Below are positions 9,550 to 18,374 of a DNA stretch of 64,000 nucleotides, in pieces. The stretch is from NCBI RefSeq assembly GCF_008632335.1, contig NZ_VWXX01000014.1, forward strand, positions 1-64,000, given 5' to 3'. A model generated the notes under the pieces. The model was not told the DNA's origin. It ran no database searches and saw nothing but the letters and a program-made list of their open reading frames with translations. Each line of letters begins with the position of its first letter. The first letter of the stretch is position 1. The DNA is from Thiohalocapsa marina. Lineage in GTDB: Bacteria > Pseudomonadota > Gammaproteobacteria > Chromatiales > Chromatiaceae. The translations under genes and the position numbers were made by a program.

Positions 9550-10485
9550 ATGAGCCAGGATATCAAGAACGGGTCGCTTGCCGAGATCGACGGCCGTACC
9601 TGTATCCACTACGACGGCTACTGGATCAAGTACTACGAGCCGCCGGCGGAGAGCCTCGAGGCGAAAAAGGCCCTGATCGAGGCCCTAACCCGGCGCCTGT
9701 TCAACCACGTCGAGCACGGCATCAACATCCCCGGCATCCGCCTGGCGGAGGCGCGCACCGCCTACGAGCGCGAGACCGATCCGGACCGCAAGCGCGTCAA
9801 GGGCGCCATGCTTGCTGGTGCCCTGTTCAACCGGGCCGCGGCCATCTTCACCAAGCTGGTGGAACTGCAGGCCGACGGCGTGGAGGTGGAGCCGGACGAC
9901 GCCCTGATGAAGGAGTGCGGCGGCTACCTGCTCGAGGCGCTGGAACTGGGGCATATGGTACGCCATCGCGGCGGCGACGAGGGGATCGATGAACTCTGGG
10001 GCGAGCCGTTCAAGGCCTTCAGCCAGCCCATCGCCACCTTCTACGAAAGCCGCTACATCAAGATCGCGCAGACCATGCGCGACATCGACCGCATCACCGC
10101 CACCCTGGTCACCACCTTCGAGGGCAGCACCCAGATCCCCGGGGTCGGCCCGCTGCTGAAGGAGTTCGGCAGCTCGGCCAAGCGCAAGTGCGAGACCCTG
10201 CGCACCGACCCCTGCATCTTCGAGGTCTGGCCCGCCTTTGTCGTGGCCAGCGATCGACTGCGCACCATCCAGCCGCGGTTGCCGCCGGCGCCGAGCCTGC
10301 TGCAGATCCACGAGGCCCAGGAGGGCAACCGCATCCTGCAGGCCGGCACCGAACTGGTGACGCACATCGTGCGCGCCCGCGTGCCGATGCCCAAGAGCGC
10401 GCGTGACCTGATCGACCAGTGCGACCGCTTTCGGCGCAACTACCTGGACGGCAACCCGGAGCACCTGCGCTCGGGCCCGCCCTGA
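9550..10485 (+). CDS. Conserved-looking cytoplasmic protein of unknown function
   Basis: I do not recognise this 311-residue protein. It has no signal peptide or membrane helix and is mostly charged, probably all-helical. Notable segments are HYDGYWIKYYEPPAESLEAK near the N-terminus, an EARTAYERETDPDRKRVKGA segment at about 60-80, and LATTFEGSTQ-like and GPLLKEFGSSAKRKCETL segments in the middle. Codon use looks like its neighbours, so it is not obviously foreign. The start at 9550 is the first ATG after a low-complexity stretch. It is divergent from the lytic transglycosylase and convergent with riboflavin synthase, so context gives no function. Confidence 0.75.
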   Translation: MSQDIKNGSLAEIDGRTCIHYDGYWIKYYEPPAESLEAKKALIEALTRRLFNHVEHGINIPGIRLAEARTAYERETDPDRKRVKGAMLAGALFNRAAAIFTKLVELQADGVEVEPDDALMKECGGYLLEALELGHMVRHRGGDEGIDELWGEPFKAFSQPIATFYESRYIKIAQTMRDIDRITATLVTTFEGSTQIPGVGPLLKEFGSSAKRKCETLRTDPCIFEVWPAFVVASDRLRTIQPRLPPAPSLLQIHEAQEGNRILQAGTELVTHIVRARVPMPKSARDLIDQCDRFRRNYLDGNPEHLRSGPP

Positions 10486-10530
10486 GGAACCGCCGCCAGC
10501 GGCCAGCGGCCGCCGGCACCCACCAGCGTC

Positions 10531-11190
10531 TCAGCGCATGAAACCGTGGTGGCGCAGGAACTCCTCGGTGATCGAGCCCAGTTCCTGCTCCCCGGCATGC
10601 TCGCCCAGGATCAGGCGCTCCAGGTAGCGGGCGATCAGGTCCACCTCCAGGTTCACCCGCGTGCCGGCCCGGTAGTCGCCGATGATGGTCTGCTGCAGGG
10701 TGTGCGGGACGATGTTCAGGTCGAACACCGCACCGGACACCTGATTCACCGTCAGGCTGGTGCCGTCCACGCAGATGGAGCCCTTGTGGGCGATGTAGCG
10801 GGCCAGCTCGCCGGGGGCATGGATCTGCAGCCGCCAGGAGCGGCCGTCCTCATGCACCTCGAGCACCGTCCCCACTCCGTCCACGTGGCCGCTCACCAGA
10901 TGCCCGCCCAGGGGCGTGGACAGGGTCAGTGCGGTCTCCAGATTGACCCGCCCGCCGGGGCCCAGGCCGCCCAGGGTGGTCAGTGACAGGGTCTCGCGGG
11001 ACACGTCCGCAGCAAACCGCCCGCCGCCGATCTCCACCGCGGTCAGGCAGACACCGTTCACGGCAATGCTGTCGCCCAGGGCGACCTCCGCCAGGTCGAG
11101 TCCGCCGGCACGCACCGACAGGCGGACGTCACCGCCGCGGGGCTGAAGGCGTTCAATCTCGCCGACGGCCTGAATGATTCCGGTAAACAT
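10531..11190 (-). CDS. ribE: Riboflavin synthase, alpha subunit
   Basis: The 219-residue protein has the two tandem lumazine-binding repeats of this enzyme: the first begins MFTGIIQAVGEIERL, the second begins near residue 97 with HLVSGHVDGVG. The SIAVNGVCLT and SICVDGTSLTV segments are the matched active-site elements. It converts two 6,7-dimethyl-8-ribityllumazine molecules to riboflavin and a pyrimidine. The start at MFTGII fits the family; earlier ATGs add an unrelated prefix. It follows ffh by 19 bases on the same strand and may be read through from it. The other rib genes are not in the window. Confidence 0.93.
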   Translation of the reverse strand: MFTGIIQAVGEIERLQPRGGDVRLSVRAGGLDLAEVALGDSIAVNGVCLTAVEIGGGRFAADVSRETLSLTTLGGLGPGGRVNLETALTLSTPLGGHLVSGHVDGVGTVLEVHEDGRSWRLQIHAPGELARYIAHKGSICVDGTSLTVNQVSGAVFDLNIVPHTLQQTIIGDYRAGTRVNLEVDLIARYLERLILGEHAGEQELGSITEEFLRHHGFMR

Positions 11191-11209
11191 GGGCCTGCTC
11201 TCTCCGCGC

Positions 11210-12619
11210 CTACAACGGGAAACCGCCGCCTGGGGGCGGGAAGCCGCCCGGGCCACCCATGCCGCCACCAAGCCCCGGCGGCAGGCGTCCCTGCATCTGG
11301 CGCATCATCTTGGCCATGCCGCCGCCCTTCATCTTCTTCATCATCTTCTGCATCTGCGTGAACTGCTTCAGCAGCTTGTTCACGTCCTGCACCTGGGTGC
11401 CGGAGCCCAGCGCAATGCGCTTGCGCCGCGAGCCCTTGATGATCTGCGGGTGCGCCCGTTCCATGGGTGTCATGGAGTCGACGATGGCGATCAGCTTGGT
11501 CACCTCGCGGTCGTTCACCTGGCCCTTGACGTGATCCGGGAGCTGACCGACCCCCGGCAGCTTGTCCATCAGGCCGGCCATGCCGCCCAGTTTGTTCATC
11601 TGCTGCAACTGCTCGCGGAAGTCCGCCAGGTCGAAGCCCTTGCCCTTCTGGATCTTCTTCGCCAGCTTCTCCGCCTTCTGCCGGTCGACCTTGTCCTGCA
11701 TCTCCTCGACCAGCGACACCACATCGCCCATGCCGAGGATGCGCGAGGCGACGCGATCCGGGTGGAAGGGTTCGAGCGCGCTGGTCTTCTCGCCGACACC
11801 AAGGAACTTGATCGGCTTGCCGGTGATCTCGCGGATGGACAGCGCGGCGCCGCCGCGGGCATCGCCGTCGGCCTTGGTCAGGATGACGCCGGTCAGCGGC
11901 AGCGCCTCGTGGAAGGCCTTGGCCGTCCTGGCCGCGTCCTGGCCGGTCATGCTGTCGACCACGAACAGCGTCTCCACCGGCGACAACGCCGCATGCAGCT
12001 GCTGAATCTCCTGCATCATGGCCTCGTCGATGGCCAGCCGACCGGCGGTATCGACGATGAGCACGTCCTTGAACTGCCGACGCGCGGCCTCGACCGCGCC
12101 CTGGGCGATCTCCAGCGGCGTCTGCTCCGGCGAACTGGGATGGAACGCGGCCCCGACCTCGCCGGCGACGGTACGCAGCTGCTCGATGGCCGCCGGCCGG
12201 TAGACGTCGCAACTGACCACCATGGCGCTCTTCTTCAGCCGCTCTTTCAGGAACCGCGCCAGCTTCGCCGTGCTGGTGGTCTTGCCCGAGCCCTGCAGGC
12301 CGGCCATCAGGATCACCGCCGGTGGCTGCGCGCTCAGGTCCAGGCCCTCGTTGGCCTCGCCCATCAGCGCCGTGAGCTCGTCGTTGACGATCTTGATCAG
12401 CACCTGTCCGGGGGTGAGGCTGCGGGTAACCTCGGCGCCGAGGGCCTTGGCGCGCACCCGCTCGACGAAGCCGCGCACCACCGGCAGCGCCACGTCCGCC
12501 TCCAGCAGCGCCATGCGCACCTCGCGCAGGGTCTCGCGGATGTTGTCCTCGGTCAGACGGGCCTGACCGCGCAGGCCCTTGAGCACGTCGCCGAAGCGTT
12601 CCTGAAGCGTATCGAACAT
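11210..12619 (-). CDS. ffh: Signal recognition particle GTPase Ffh
   Basis: The 469-residue protein has an N domain, then a G domain with GLQGSGKTT at residues 107-115, VDTAGRL and TKADGDARGG. A C-terminal M domain follows, rich in methionine and ending in a Gly/Pro/Met tail. Ffh binds signal sequences of nascent membrane proteins with 4.5S RNA and delivers ribosomes to FtsY and SecYEG. The ATG at 12619 is preferred over 12643 because GAGAGGAAA lies just upstream and MFDTLQERF matches the usual N-terminus. It is divergent from ypjD, a neighbour pair seen in many gammaproteobacteria. Confidence 0.95.
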   Translation of the reverse strand: MFDTLQERFGDVLKGLRGQARLTEDNIRETLREVRMALLEADVALPVVRGFVERVRAKALGAEVTRSLTPGQVLIKIVNDELTALMGEANEGLDLSAQPPAVILMAGLQGSGKTTSTAKLARFLKERLKKSAMVVSCDVYRPAAIEQLRTVAGEVGAAFHPSSPEQTPLEIAQGAVEAARRQFKDVLIVDTAGRLAIDEAMMQEIQQLHAALSPVETLFVVDSMTGQDAARTAKAFHEALPLTGVILTKADGDARGGAALSIREITGKPIKFLGVGEKTSALEPFHPDRVASRILGMGDVVSLVEEMQDKVDRQKAEKLAKKIQKGKGFDLADFREQLQQMNKLGGMAGLMDKLPGVGQLPDHVKGQVNDREVTKLIAIVDSMTPMERAHPQIIKGSRRKRIALGSGTQVQDVNKLLKQFTQMQKMMKKMKGGGMAKMMRQMQGRLPPGLGGGMGGPGGFPPPGGGFPL

Positions 12620-12784
12620 CTGTTTCCTCTCGATTTCTGACATCGCGCATCGGGGATGCGCCCGGCCCGACGCCGCAATTGCTTAACCTAAATCAAAGTT
12701 GCGCGAAAGAATACCCCGACCGGACCGCGCCCGAGCGCGCGACAGACTCCCCCACAGCGGCTTTTTATGCGATTATCCTCCGCC

Positions 12785-13603
12785 ATGAGCATCGCCCCCA
12801 TCGCCATCGCCAGTATCCTCTCCTACCTGGGCAGCGCCGGCGTCATCGGCTGGCGGCTGTTTGCCCATGCCGACAGCCAACGGGGTCCTGCCCGGGGCGT
12901 GACCCTCGGGCTGGGGTTCGTCGGCCTGGCGCTGCACACCTGGCTGCTGTACGCCGCCATCTTCAGCCACGCCGGGCTGAACCTGGCCTTCTTCAACGCG
13001 CTGTCGCTGGCCTCCTGGACGGTGGTCGCGTCGCTGCTGATCTCCAGCCTGAGCAAGCCCATCGAGAACCTGGGCATCGTCATCATGCCGCTGGCCGCCA
13101 TCACGGTGCTGCTGGACCTGCTCTACCCCAGCGTCAGCTTCATGGGCGAGGGCGTGAGCTGGATGCTCAAGCTGCATGTGCTGCTGTCCATGCTGGCCTA
13201 CAGCCTGCTCACCCTGGCCAGCGTGCAGGCCCTGCTGCTGGCGGTGCAGGATCACTACCTGCGCAAGCGCCGGCCGAACGGCTTCATCCGCACACTGCCG
13301 CCGCTGATGACCATGGAGGCGCTGCTGTTCGAGATGATCGGCATCGGCTTCATCCTGCTGACATTGGCGCTGCTCAGCGGGTTCGCGTTCCTGGAGAACA
13401 TGTTCGCGCAGCACCTGGTGCACAAGACGGTGCTGTCGGTGGTGGCCTGGATGGTCTTCGGCGGCCTGCTGCTTGGGCGCCGCATCTGGGGCTGGCGCGG
13501 ACGCAAGGCCATCGCCTGGACCCTGAGCGGTTTCGCCATCCTCATCCTGGCCTATTTCGGCTCAAAGCTGGTGCTGGAACTGTTGCTGCATCGCGGCGGG
13601 TGA
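12785..13603 (+). CDS. ypjD: CcsA/YpjD-like inner-membrane protein
   Basis: The 272-residue protein has about eight hydrophobic helices across its length. It matches the CcsA-like cytochrome c assembly superfamily, with LHTWLLYAAIF and a loop containing EGVSWMLKLHVLLSMLAYSL whose histidines resemble heme ligands. In E. coli the YpjD relative beside ffh has no proven role in cytochrome assembly. The ATG at 12785 is chosen; one at 12767 is also possible. The 165-base spacer to ffh must hold both promoters. Confidence 0.87.
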   Translation: MSIAPIAIASILSYLGSAGVIGWRLFAHADSQRGPARGVTLGLGFVGLALHTWLLYAAIFSHAGLNLAFFNALSLASWTVVASLLISSLSKPIENLGIVIMPLAAITVLLDLLYPSVSFMGEGVSWMLKLHVLLSMLAYSLLTLASVQALLLAVQDHYLRKRRPNGFIRTLPPLMTMEALLFEMIGIGFILLTLALLSGFAFLENMFAQHLVHKTVLSVVAWMVFGGLLLGRRIWGWRGRKAIAWTLSGFAILILAYFGSKLVLELLLHRGG

Positions 13604-13712
13604 CCACAGCGGTCACCGTTGCCGCCTGCCCCTGCTGCCCGTTACCCGCCTGCCCGTCCGACGCGCCCCGCCAGACAGCGCGAAAACCGGCACGCAAAGG
13701 CGGCAAGGCTGT

Positions 13713-13740
13713 TAGAATTCGCCCGTATCGGATGCTTTAC
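13713..13740 (+). promoter_or_regulatory. Possible -10 region for tRNA-Ala
   Basis: TAGAAT at 13713-13718 is a five-of-six match to the -10 consensus and is followed by a GC-rich discriminator, as is common for stable-RNA promoters. No good -35 is visible 17 bases upstream, so support is moderate. Confidence 0.35.
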
Positions 13741-13816
<76 letters not shown>

Positions 13817-13847
13817 TCAGGTCATCAACGACCATCCCGGACAATCC

Positions 13848-14858
13848 TCAGCCATACCCATCCGGATTCTGCCGCTGCCAGCGCCAGCCGTCCGCCACCA
13901 TGTCGTCGATTCCCCGGCTTGCCTGCCAGCCGAGTTCGCTCCGCGCCAGCGCCGGATCGGCATAACAGCAGGCGATGTCGCCCGGTCGCCTCGGCACCAC
14001 CTCGTAGGGAACGGCCCGGCCCGTCACCCGCTCGAACGCGCGCACCATCTCCAGCACGCTGTAGCCGCGACCGGTGCCCAGATTGCAGGTCAGCAGCCCC
14101 GGCCGAGCGCTCAGGCGCTGCAGCGCGGCCAGGTGGCCCTGGGCCAGGTCGACCACATGGATGTAGTCGCGCACGCCAGTGCCGTCAGGTGTGTCATAGT
14201 CATCGCCGAACACGCGCAGCCTGGGCAGCTTGCCCACCGCCACCTGGGTGATGTACGGCATCAGATTGTTTGGTATGCCGTTGGGGTCCTCGCCGATGCG
14301 TCCGCTGGCATGGGCGCCCACCGGGTTGAAATAGCGCAGCAGGGCGATGTCCCACTGCGGATCGGCCCCATGCAGGTCGCGCAGTATCTGCTCCACGAAC
14401 AGCTTGGTACGCCCGTAGGGATTGGTCGCGGACAGCAGGAAATCCTCGCGAATCGGCACCGACGCCGGATCGCCATAGACCGTGGCCGACGAACTGAACA
14501 CCAGTCGCTTCACTCCCGCCTCCGCCATGGCGCGGCACAGGCACAGCGTGCCGTTCACGTTGTTGTCGTAATAGTCCAGCGGCAGCGTCGTGGACTCGCC
14601 CACCGCCTTGAGGCCGGCAAAATGCACCACCGCGTCCACCGCATGGCGCTGGAACAGCGTCCGCAAGGCCGCCGTGTCGCGCACGTCCGCCTGCTCGAAC
14701 TGCAGGGCCCGACCACAGATCTCCTGCACCCGGTCCAGGGCGATCAACTTGCTGTTGCACAGATTATCCACCACCACCACGTCGTGACCCGCGGACAGCA
14801 GCTCGACGGCGGTGTGGCTACCGATAAAGCCCGCGCCCCCCGTGACAAGAACCTTCAT
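13848..14858 (-). CDS. galE: UDP-glucose 4-epimerase
   Basis: The 336-residue protein begins MKVLVTGGAGFIGSH with the Rossmann NAD motif at residues 7-14. It has the short-chain dehydrogenase catalytic pair YGRTK (Tyr and Lys) after SSSATVYG. The C-terminal segments RDYIHVVDLAQGHLAAL and NLGTGRGYSVLEMV are typical of GalE. It interconverts UDP-glucose and UDP-galactose for polysaccharide synthesis. The length is normal. It stands alone, with the tRNA downstream and a short tandem repeat upstream of its start. Confidence 0.94.
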   Translation of the reverse strand: MKVLVTGGAGFIGSHTAVELLSAGHDVVVVDNLCNSKLIALDRVQEICGRALQFEQADVRDTAALRTLFQRHAVDAVVHFAGLKAVGESTTLPLDYYDNNVNGTLCLCRAMAEAGVKRLVFSSSATVYGDPASVPIREDFLLSATNPYGRTKLFVEQILRDLHGADPQWDIALLRYFNPVGAHASGRIGEDPNGIPNNLMPYITQVAVGKLPRLRVFGDDYDTPDGTGVRDYIHVVDLAQGHLAALQRLSARPGLLTCNLGTGRGYSVLEMVRAFERVTGRAVPYEVVPRRPGDIACCYADPALARSELGWQASRGIDDMVADGWRWQRQNPDGYG

Positions 14859-14876
14859 GTTGCCCCCATTGACCGC

Positions 14877-14906
14877 GTTGTGCCGGGTTGTGCCGGGTTG
14901 TGCCGG
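14877..14906. repeat. Three-copy 10-bp tandem repeat
   Basis: The unit GTTGTGCCGG occurs three times in a row just upstream of galE, within its 5' region on the minus strand. No gene lies between 14859 and the methyltransferase. Confidence 0.7.
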
Positions 14907-15092
14907 AGTGACCCAAGCAGTGGCTGATGGTTAAGTGTACCATTCCCCTCGCCGGCCAAAACCCGCGCCAGCCATGCTGCCGCGGCATGAGGAATCCGAA
15001 GCACCATTGGTCGACGCATCCGACCGGATCAAGCCGCCTGGGAGTAAAGCAGACTGTCCGCTGATCTGAATTACCGGCTCTACGAGCGCTCG

Positions 15093-15848
15093 GTGCAATG
15101 CCCCGAGGCCGAGGCCGATTTCCTGCACACAGAATTCCAGCGGCTGCGTGGACGCGCGCCGCGCACCCTGCGCGAGGACTTCTGCGGCACCGCGGCGGTC
15201 TGCCGCGAATGGGTGCGGCGCGACCCGAACAACCACGCCGTCGGCATCGACCTCGACCCCGAGGTACTGGACTGGGCGCGCGCCGAGGCCCTGGCCAGAC
15301 TGGCGCCCGAGGCGGGCAACCGCGTGCGGCTGCAATGCGCCGATGTCCGCCGCTGCCAGACCCCCGGCATGGACATCGTGGCGGCCATGAACTTCAGCTA
15401 CTGGGTGTTCGACCAGCGCCCGGCCCTGCGCGACTACTTCCGCCACGTGCGCGCGCAGCTCGATGCCGACGGCGTGTTCTTTCTCGATGCCTACGGCGGC
15501 TATGACGCCTTTCGCGAGCTGGTCGAAGAACGCACCATCGACGACGCCGAGGGGCGCTTCACCTACCGCTGGGAACAGGCCTCGTACAACCCCATCGACG
15601 GCGCCATGCAGTGCCACATCCATTTCGAGCTGCCGGACGGCACCCGGCTGGAGCGCGCCTTCAGCTACCGCTGGCGGCTCTGGACCCTGCCGGAACTGCG
15701 CGAATTGCTCACAGAGGCGGGCTTTCGCTGCGTCACCTGCTACTGGCAAGGCTGGACCGCCGACGGCGAGCCGGACGGCCAATTCCATCCCGCCGAACAG
15801 GCCGACGCCGACGCCGGCTGGATCTGTTACCTGAGCGCGGAGCCCTGA
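15093..15848 (+). CDS. Class I SAM-dependent methyltransferase
   Basis: The 251-residue reading has a SAM-binding Rossmann fold: LREDFCGTAAVCREWV (motif I region), VGIDLDPEVLDWA with the acidic Asp, ADVRRC and AAMNFSYWVF. The substrate cannot be inferred. The GTG at 15093 is the first conventional start, but the upstream frame stays open to a stop at 15045 and encodes LNYRLYERSVQ, which looks like genuine family sequence. A CTG at 15054 with GGGAG nine bases before it is a plausible real start. Its stop is directly followed by a transposase remnant. Confidence 0.82.
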   Translation: MQCPEAEADFLHTEFQRLRGRAPRTLREDFCGTAAVCREWVRRDPNNHAVGIDLDPEVLDWARAEALARLAPEAGNRVRLQCADVRRCQTPGMDIVAAMNFSYWVFDQRPALRDYFRHVRAQLDADGVFFLDAYGGYDAFRELVEERTIDDAEGRFTYRWEQASYNPIDGAMQCHIHFELPDGTRLERAFSYRWRLWTLPELRELLTEAGFRCVTCYWQGWTADGEPDGQFHPAEQADADAGWICYLSAEP

Positions 15849-15850
15849 CC

Positions 15851-16674
15851 CCTCATGTCGTGATCGCCCGTAACGCCGGCAACCGCGTCTACTATCGCGC
15901 CCCGCCCGCTACCGCCGGCGCGTGCGGGCATCCGTTCTGGTATGGCGCGGCCTTTCGTCTCGCCGACCCCGAGACCTGGAGGCGTCCTTCACAGCGCGCC
16001 GAATGGCTCGATCAGACCGTCTCCGGACGGGCCATTCGCCTCACGCTTGAGCGCTGGAGCGACCTGTTGATGCGCGGACATCGCGACAGCCCGATGCAGG
16101 CCCACCCCTTCGATGTGGTCCGTTGCCGTGTCTTCGACATCCAGAGCGCGCGCGCTTCAAGCGCCCACTGTGGCTGATCGTGATGGGTCAACGCCGTGGC
16201 GAACTGTCCCTGCAACAGATCCAACAGGCCTACCGCCAGCGCTTCGATCTGGAGCACTTCTTCCGCTTCAGCAAACACCACCTGCTCCTCGACCGCTTTC
16301 AAACCCCCGAGCTGACCCACGAAGAGCACTGGTGGCCGCTGGTGTGCCTGGCCTACGTCCAGTTATGGCTCGCCGCCCCGCTGGCCAGCGATCGGCCCAG
16401 ACCTTGGGAGCGGGGGCGCCCCAAGCCGCTTGCCGACACCCGCCTCTCCCCGGCGCGTGTGCAGCGCGACTTCGCACACCTTATTCGCCCGATCGGCACA
16501 CCGGCCCACGCGCCCAACGCGTCCTGCGGACCGGCCCGAGCCCTGCGGGACCTGTGGACAACCCATGGGCCGAGCCGTCGAGTCCGGGGGCGCTTGGCCA
16601 GCCTCCGCCCGGGCGCGGCCCACAGGTTGCCCACACTCTCGGGCCTCGCGCACACAACTCCACAGGCAAAGTAA
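15851..16674 (+). pseudogene. Degraded DDE-type transposase (C-terminal half)
   Basis: The first part, in one frame (15851 to about 16145), reads HVVIARNAGNRVYYR and FRLADPETWRRPS. The second part, in another frame (from about 16145), reads KRPLWLIVMGQRRGELSL, YRQRFDLEHFFRFSKHH and GTPAHAP. Together these look like the catalytic and C-terminal half of a DDE transposase with the conserved YRQRF.LEH.FRF motif. The N-terminal half is missing and a frameshift lies near 16145, so it is dead. The family is not certain; ends are approximate and no terminal inverted repeats were found. Confidence 0.65.
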
Positions 16675-16847
16675 CAGGGTTTACAATGCATCCAGGATAG
16701 GGGCTCCACAGGGAGGGGAAAACCCTTTACCCACAGGAAACGTAACAGAGGCACTTTATTGACTGAGTAGTTTCAGTTCGATGGTCAATACAAACCGAAA
16801 ACCTTAATTTGCTGAGCATAACAGGCATTGTGTACGAGCCAAGCGCG

Positions 16848-17829
16848 ATGAATAAACCATATCGAACACAACCCAATTCCAACCGTTCCTCGAAGCCATC
16901 TGCATGGATGTCCCTCGCTTTGGGACTTTCGATCTCACTGATGTCATCCGCGAGTTTCGCAGCGCCATTTGGATATGCAATCGATGGTGACAGTTTGGCT
17001 CCCTCTGTCTATGAGATTGACTTTGCTGACAACAGCATCAGCGAGATCGGTACGGCGGTAACTACTGATTTGCCCCATCAGGTAGACGAGGTTGAAGCAT
17101 CCTCTTTCGGGCCAGGAGGTGTCACGCTATTCGCGGTGACCGATGATAACTCGTATAAACCGGGTCATGACATTGACGATGATGTGGATGGAACGATCCT
17201 TACAGACGCGCTCTATACCATCAATACGACCACAGGCGCTGCCACATGGATTGCGGATCTTTCCAGAGCTATCGATGATCCCGGCTTGGCGTTCTGTTCT
17301 TCTGATCAGACGATGTATCTGAGCTCAACTGTCACCGGGGGGGGGGGCGCTTTATGTGCTAGACCTGAGTACGGGCGAACTGAGTGAGCGGGGGACGAAC
17401 GGCATTACTGCCATGTCCGCATTGGCATGCGCTATCGACGGTACCCTCTATGGCGTGAGTCATGATACCGATAAGTTCTATACGATCAACAAGACGAACG
17501 GGACAGCTACTGAAGTTGGCGACCTAACTATACCTGTAGCCAGCCAAACTGGGTTGGGTTACATCGGGTCGAAGCTTTACCTTGTGGCTGACTGGTTTGC
17601 CGGTTCCAATAGCCCGACAATGCTTTACGAAATCAATATCGTAACTGGAGCAGCATCTTTCGTCGCTAACCTGGATGGTGGTGCCTTGCATTTGGAAAAC
17701 CTTGCCTCGCCCGAAGAGGCGGCCGGTAGCCCAGTCGCTATCCCCACGCTATCCCAGTGGGCATTGATGCTCTTGATCGGCGCAATGAGCTTGATCTCGA
17801 TGAGGCAGTTGAAGGGCAGGAGTTTATGA
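16848..17829 (+). pseudogene. IPTL-CTERM exported repeat protein, frameshifted in an 11-G tract
   Basis: The first frame starts with a signal peptide (Met at 16848; SLALGLSISLMSSASFA). It then has repeats of the form LYTINTTTGAATWI. The second frame continues with FYTINKTNGTATEVGDL and LYEINIVTGAASFVANL, suggesting a five-blade propeller-like fold. It ends in the sorting tag IPTLSQWALMLLIGAM plus a basic tail. The frames meet at 11 G residues, 17337-17347; ten G would join them as TGGGALYVLDLS. Loss of one G restores the protein, so this could be phase variation, a true pseudogene or a read error. The gene is visibly AT-richer than its surroundings, consistent with transfer. IPTL-CTERM proteins are processed by an exosortase-type enzyme; none is in the window. 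Confidence 0.72.
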
Positions 17830-17850
17830 TCGCGATGGTGGGGTCGCGAT
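17829..17850 (+). terminator. Hairpin after the IPTL-CTERM gene
   Basis: ATCGCGA at 17829-17835 pairs perfectly with TCGCGAT at 17844-17850 around an eight-base loop, followed by AATTT. It overlaps the last base of the stop codon. The short T run makes it a plausible weak intrinsic terminator. Confidence 0.5.
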
Positions 17851-17895
17851 AATTTCAGTAGTAGCCGATCTCGGATGCAAGATATGTACGCGCGA

Positions 17896-18320
17896 CTACG
17901 GTGAGACAACGTAGGGCGCCCAGTCGAGTAGTTCGGTCACTTTCTCCGGGGCGCGGAGGCGTCCCCAGGTCTTCACCACTTCCTGCGAAAGCTTGAAGAT
18001 CAGGCCAAGGACGGTTCCGCGCATGGCACAGGTCCTGGTCAGGCGGGTGCGATGGCCGGGGGGGGGGAGGTCGACTCGATCGGGTTCGCGCTGTGCAGGT
18101 GCGCCTTCGCCTTGCCTTGGAGGATCTTGGGCAAGGCATTAGGCACGATACCCATGTTGTGAAACCAGCAGCGCTGGTGGCGCGTGTCGGGGTAGACCTG
18201 ATCGAGTGCGTTCCAGAACCGCAGGGCACCATCGCCGACGGCCAGCTTGGGGCCGACCTCGAGGCCGAGTACCTTGAGATTACGCAGCACGTCGAGCCAG
18301 GACTCGGCGGACTCGACTGG
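17896..18320 (-). pseudogene. IS256-family (mutator-type) transposase remnant
   Basis: The upstream piece reads SWLDVLRNLKVLGL, PKLAVGDGALRFWNAL and DTRHQRCWFHN, the DDE-region signature of IS256-family transposases. It then jumps from KAKAHLH to ANPIEST, where the family normally has about 50 more residues, so an internal deletion is present. A run of ten C (minus strand, 18058-18067) shifts the frame. The second piece continues HRTRLTRTCAMRGTVLGL and IFKLSQEVVKTWGRL, the usual C-terminal end. The N-terminal half is absent. It abuts the 3' end of the V-ATPase D gene. Confidence 0.75.
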
Positions 18321-18374
18321 CTACGACCTTGCCTTACGCCGACCTTGAACCGAGTGCAGAACATCCTCCGGTTC

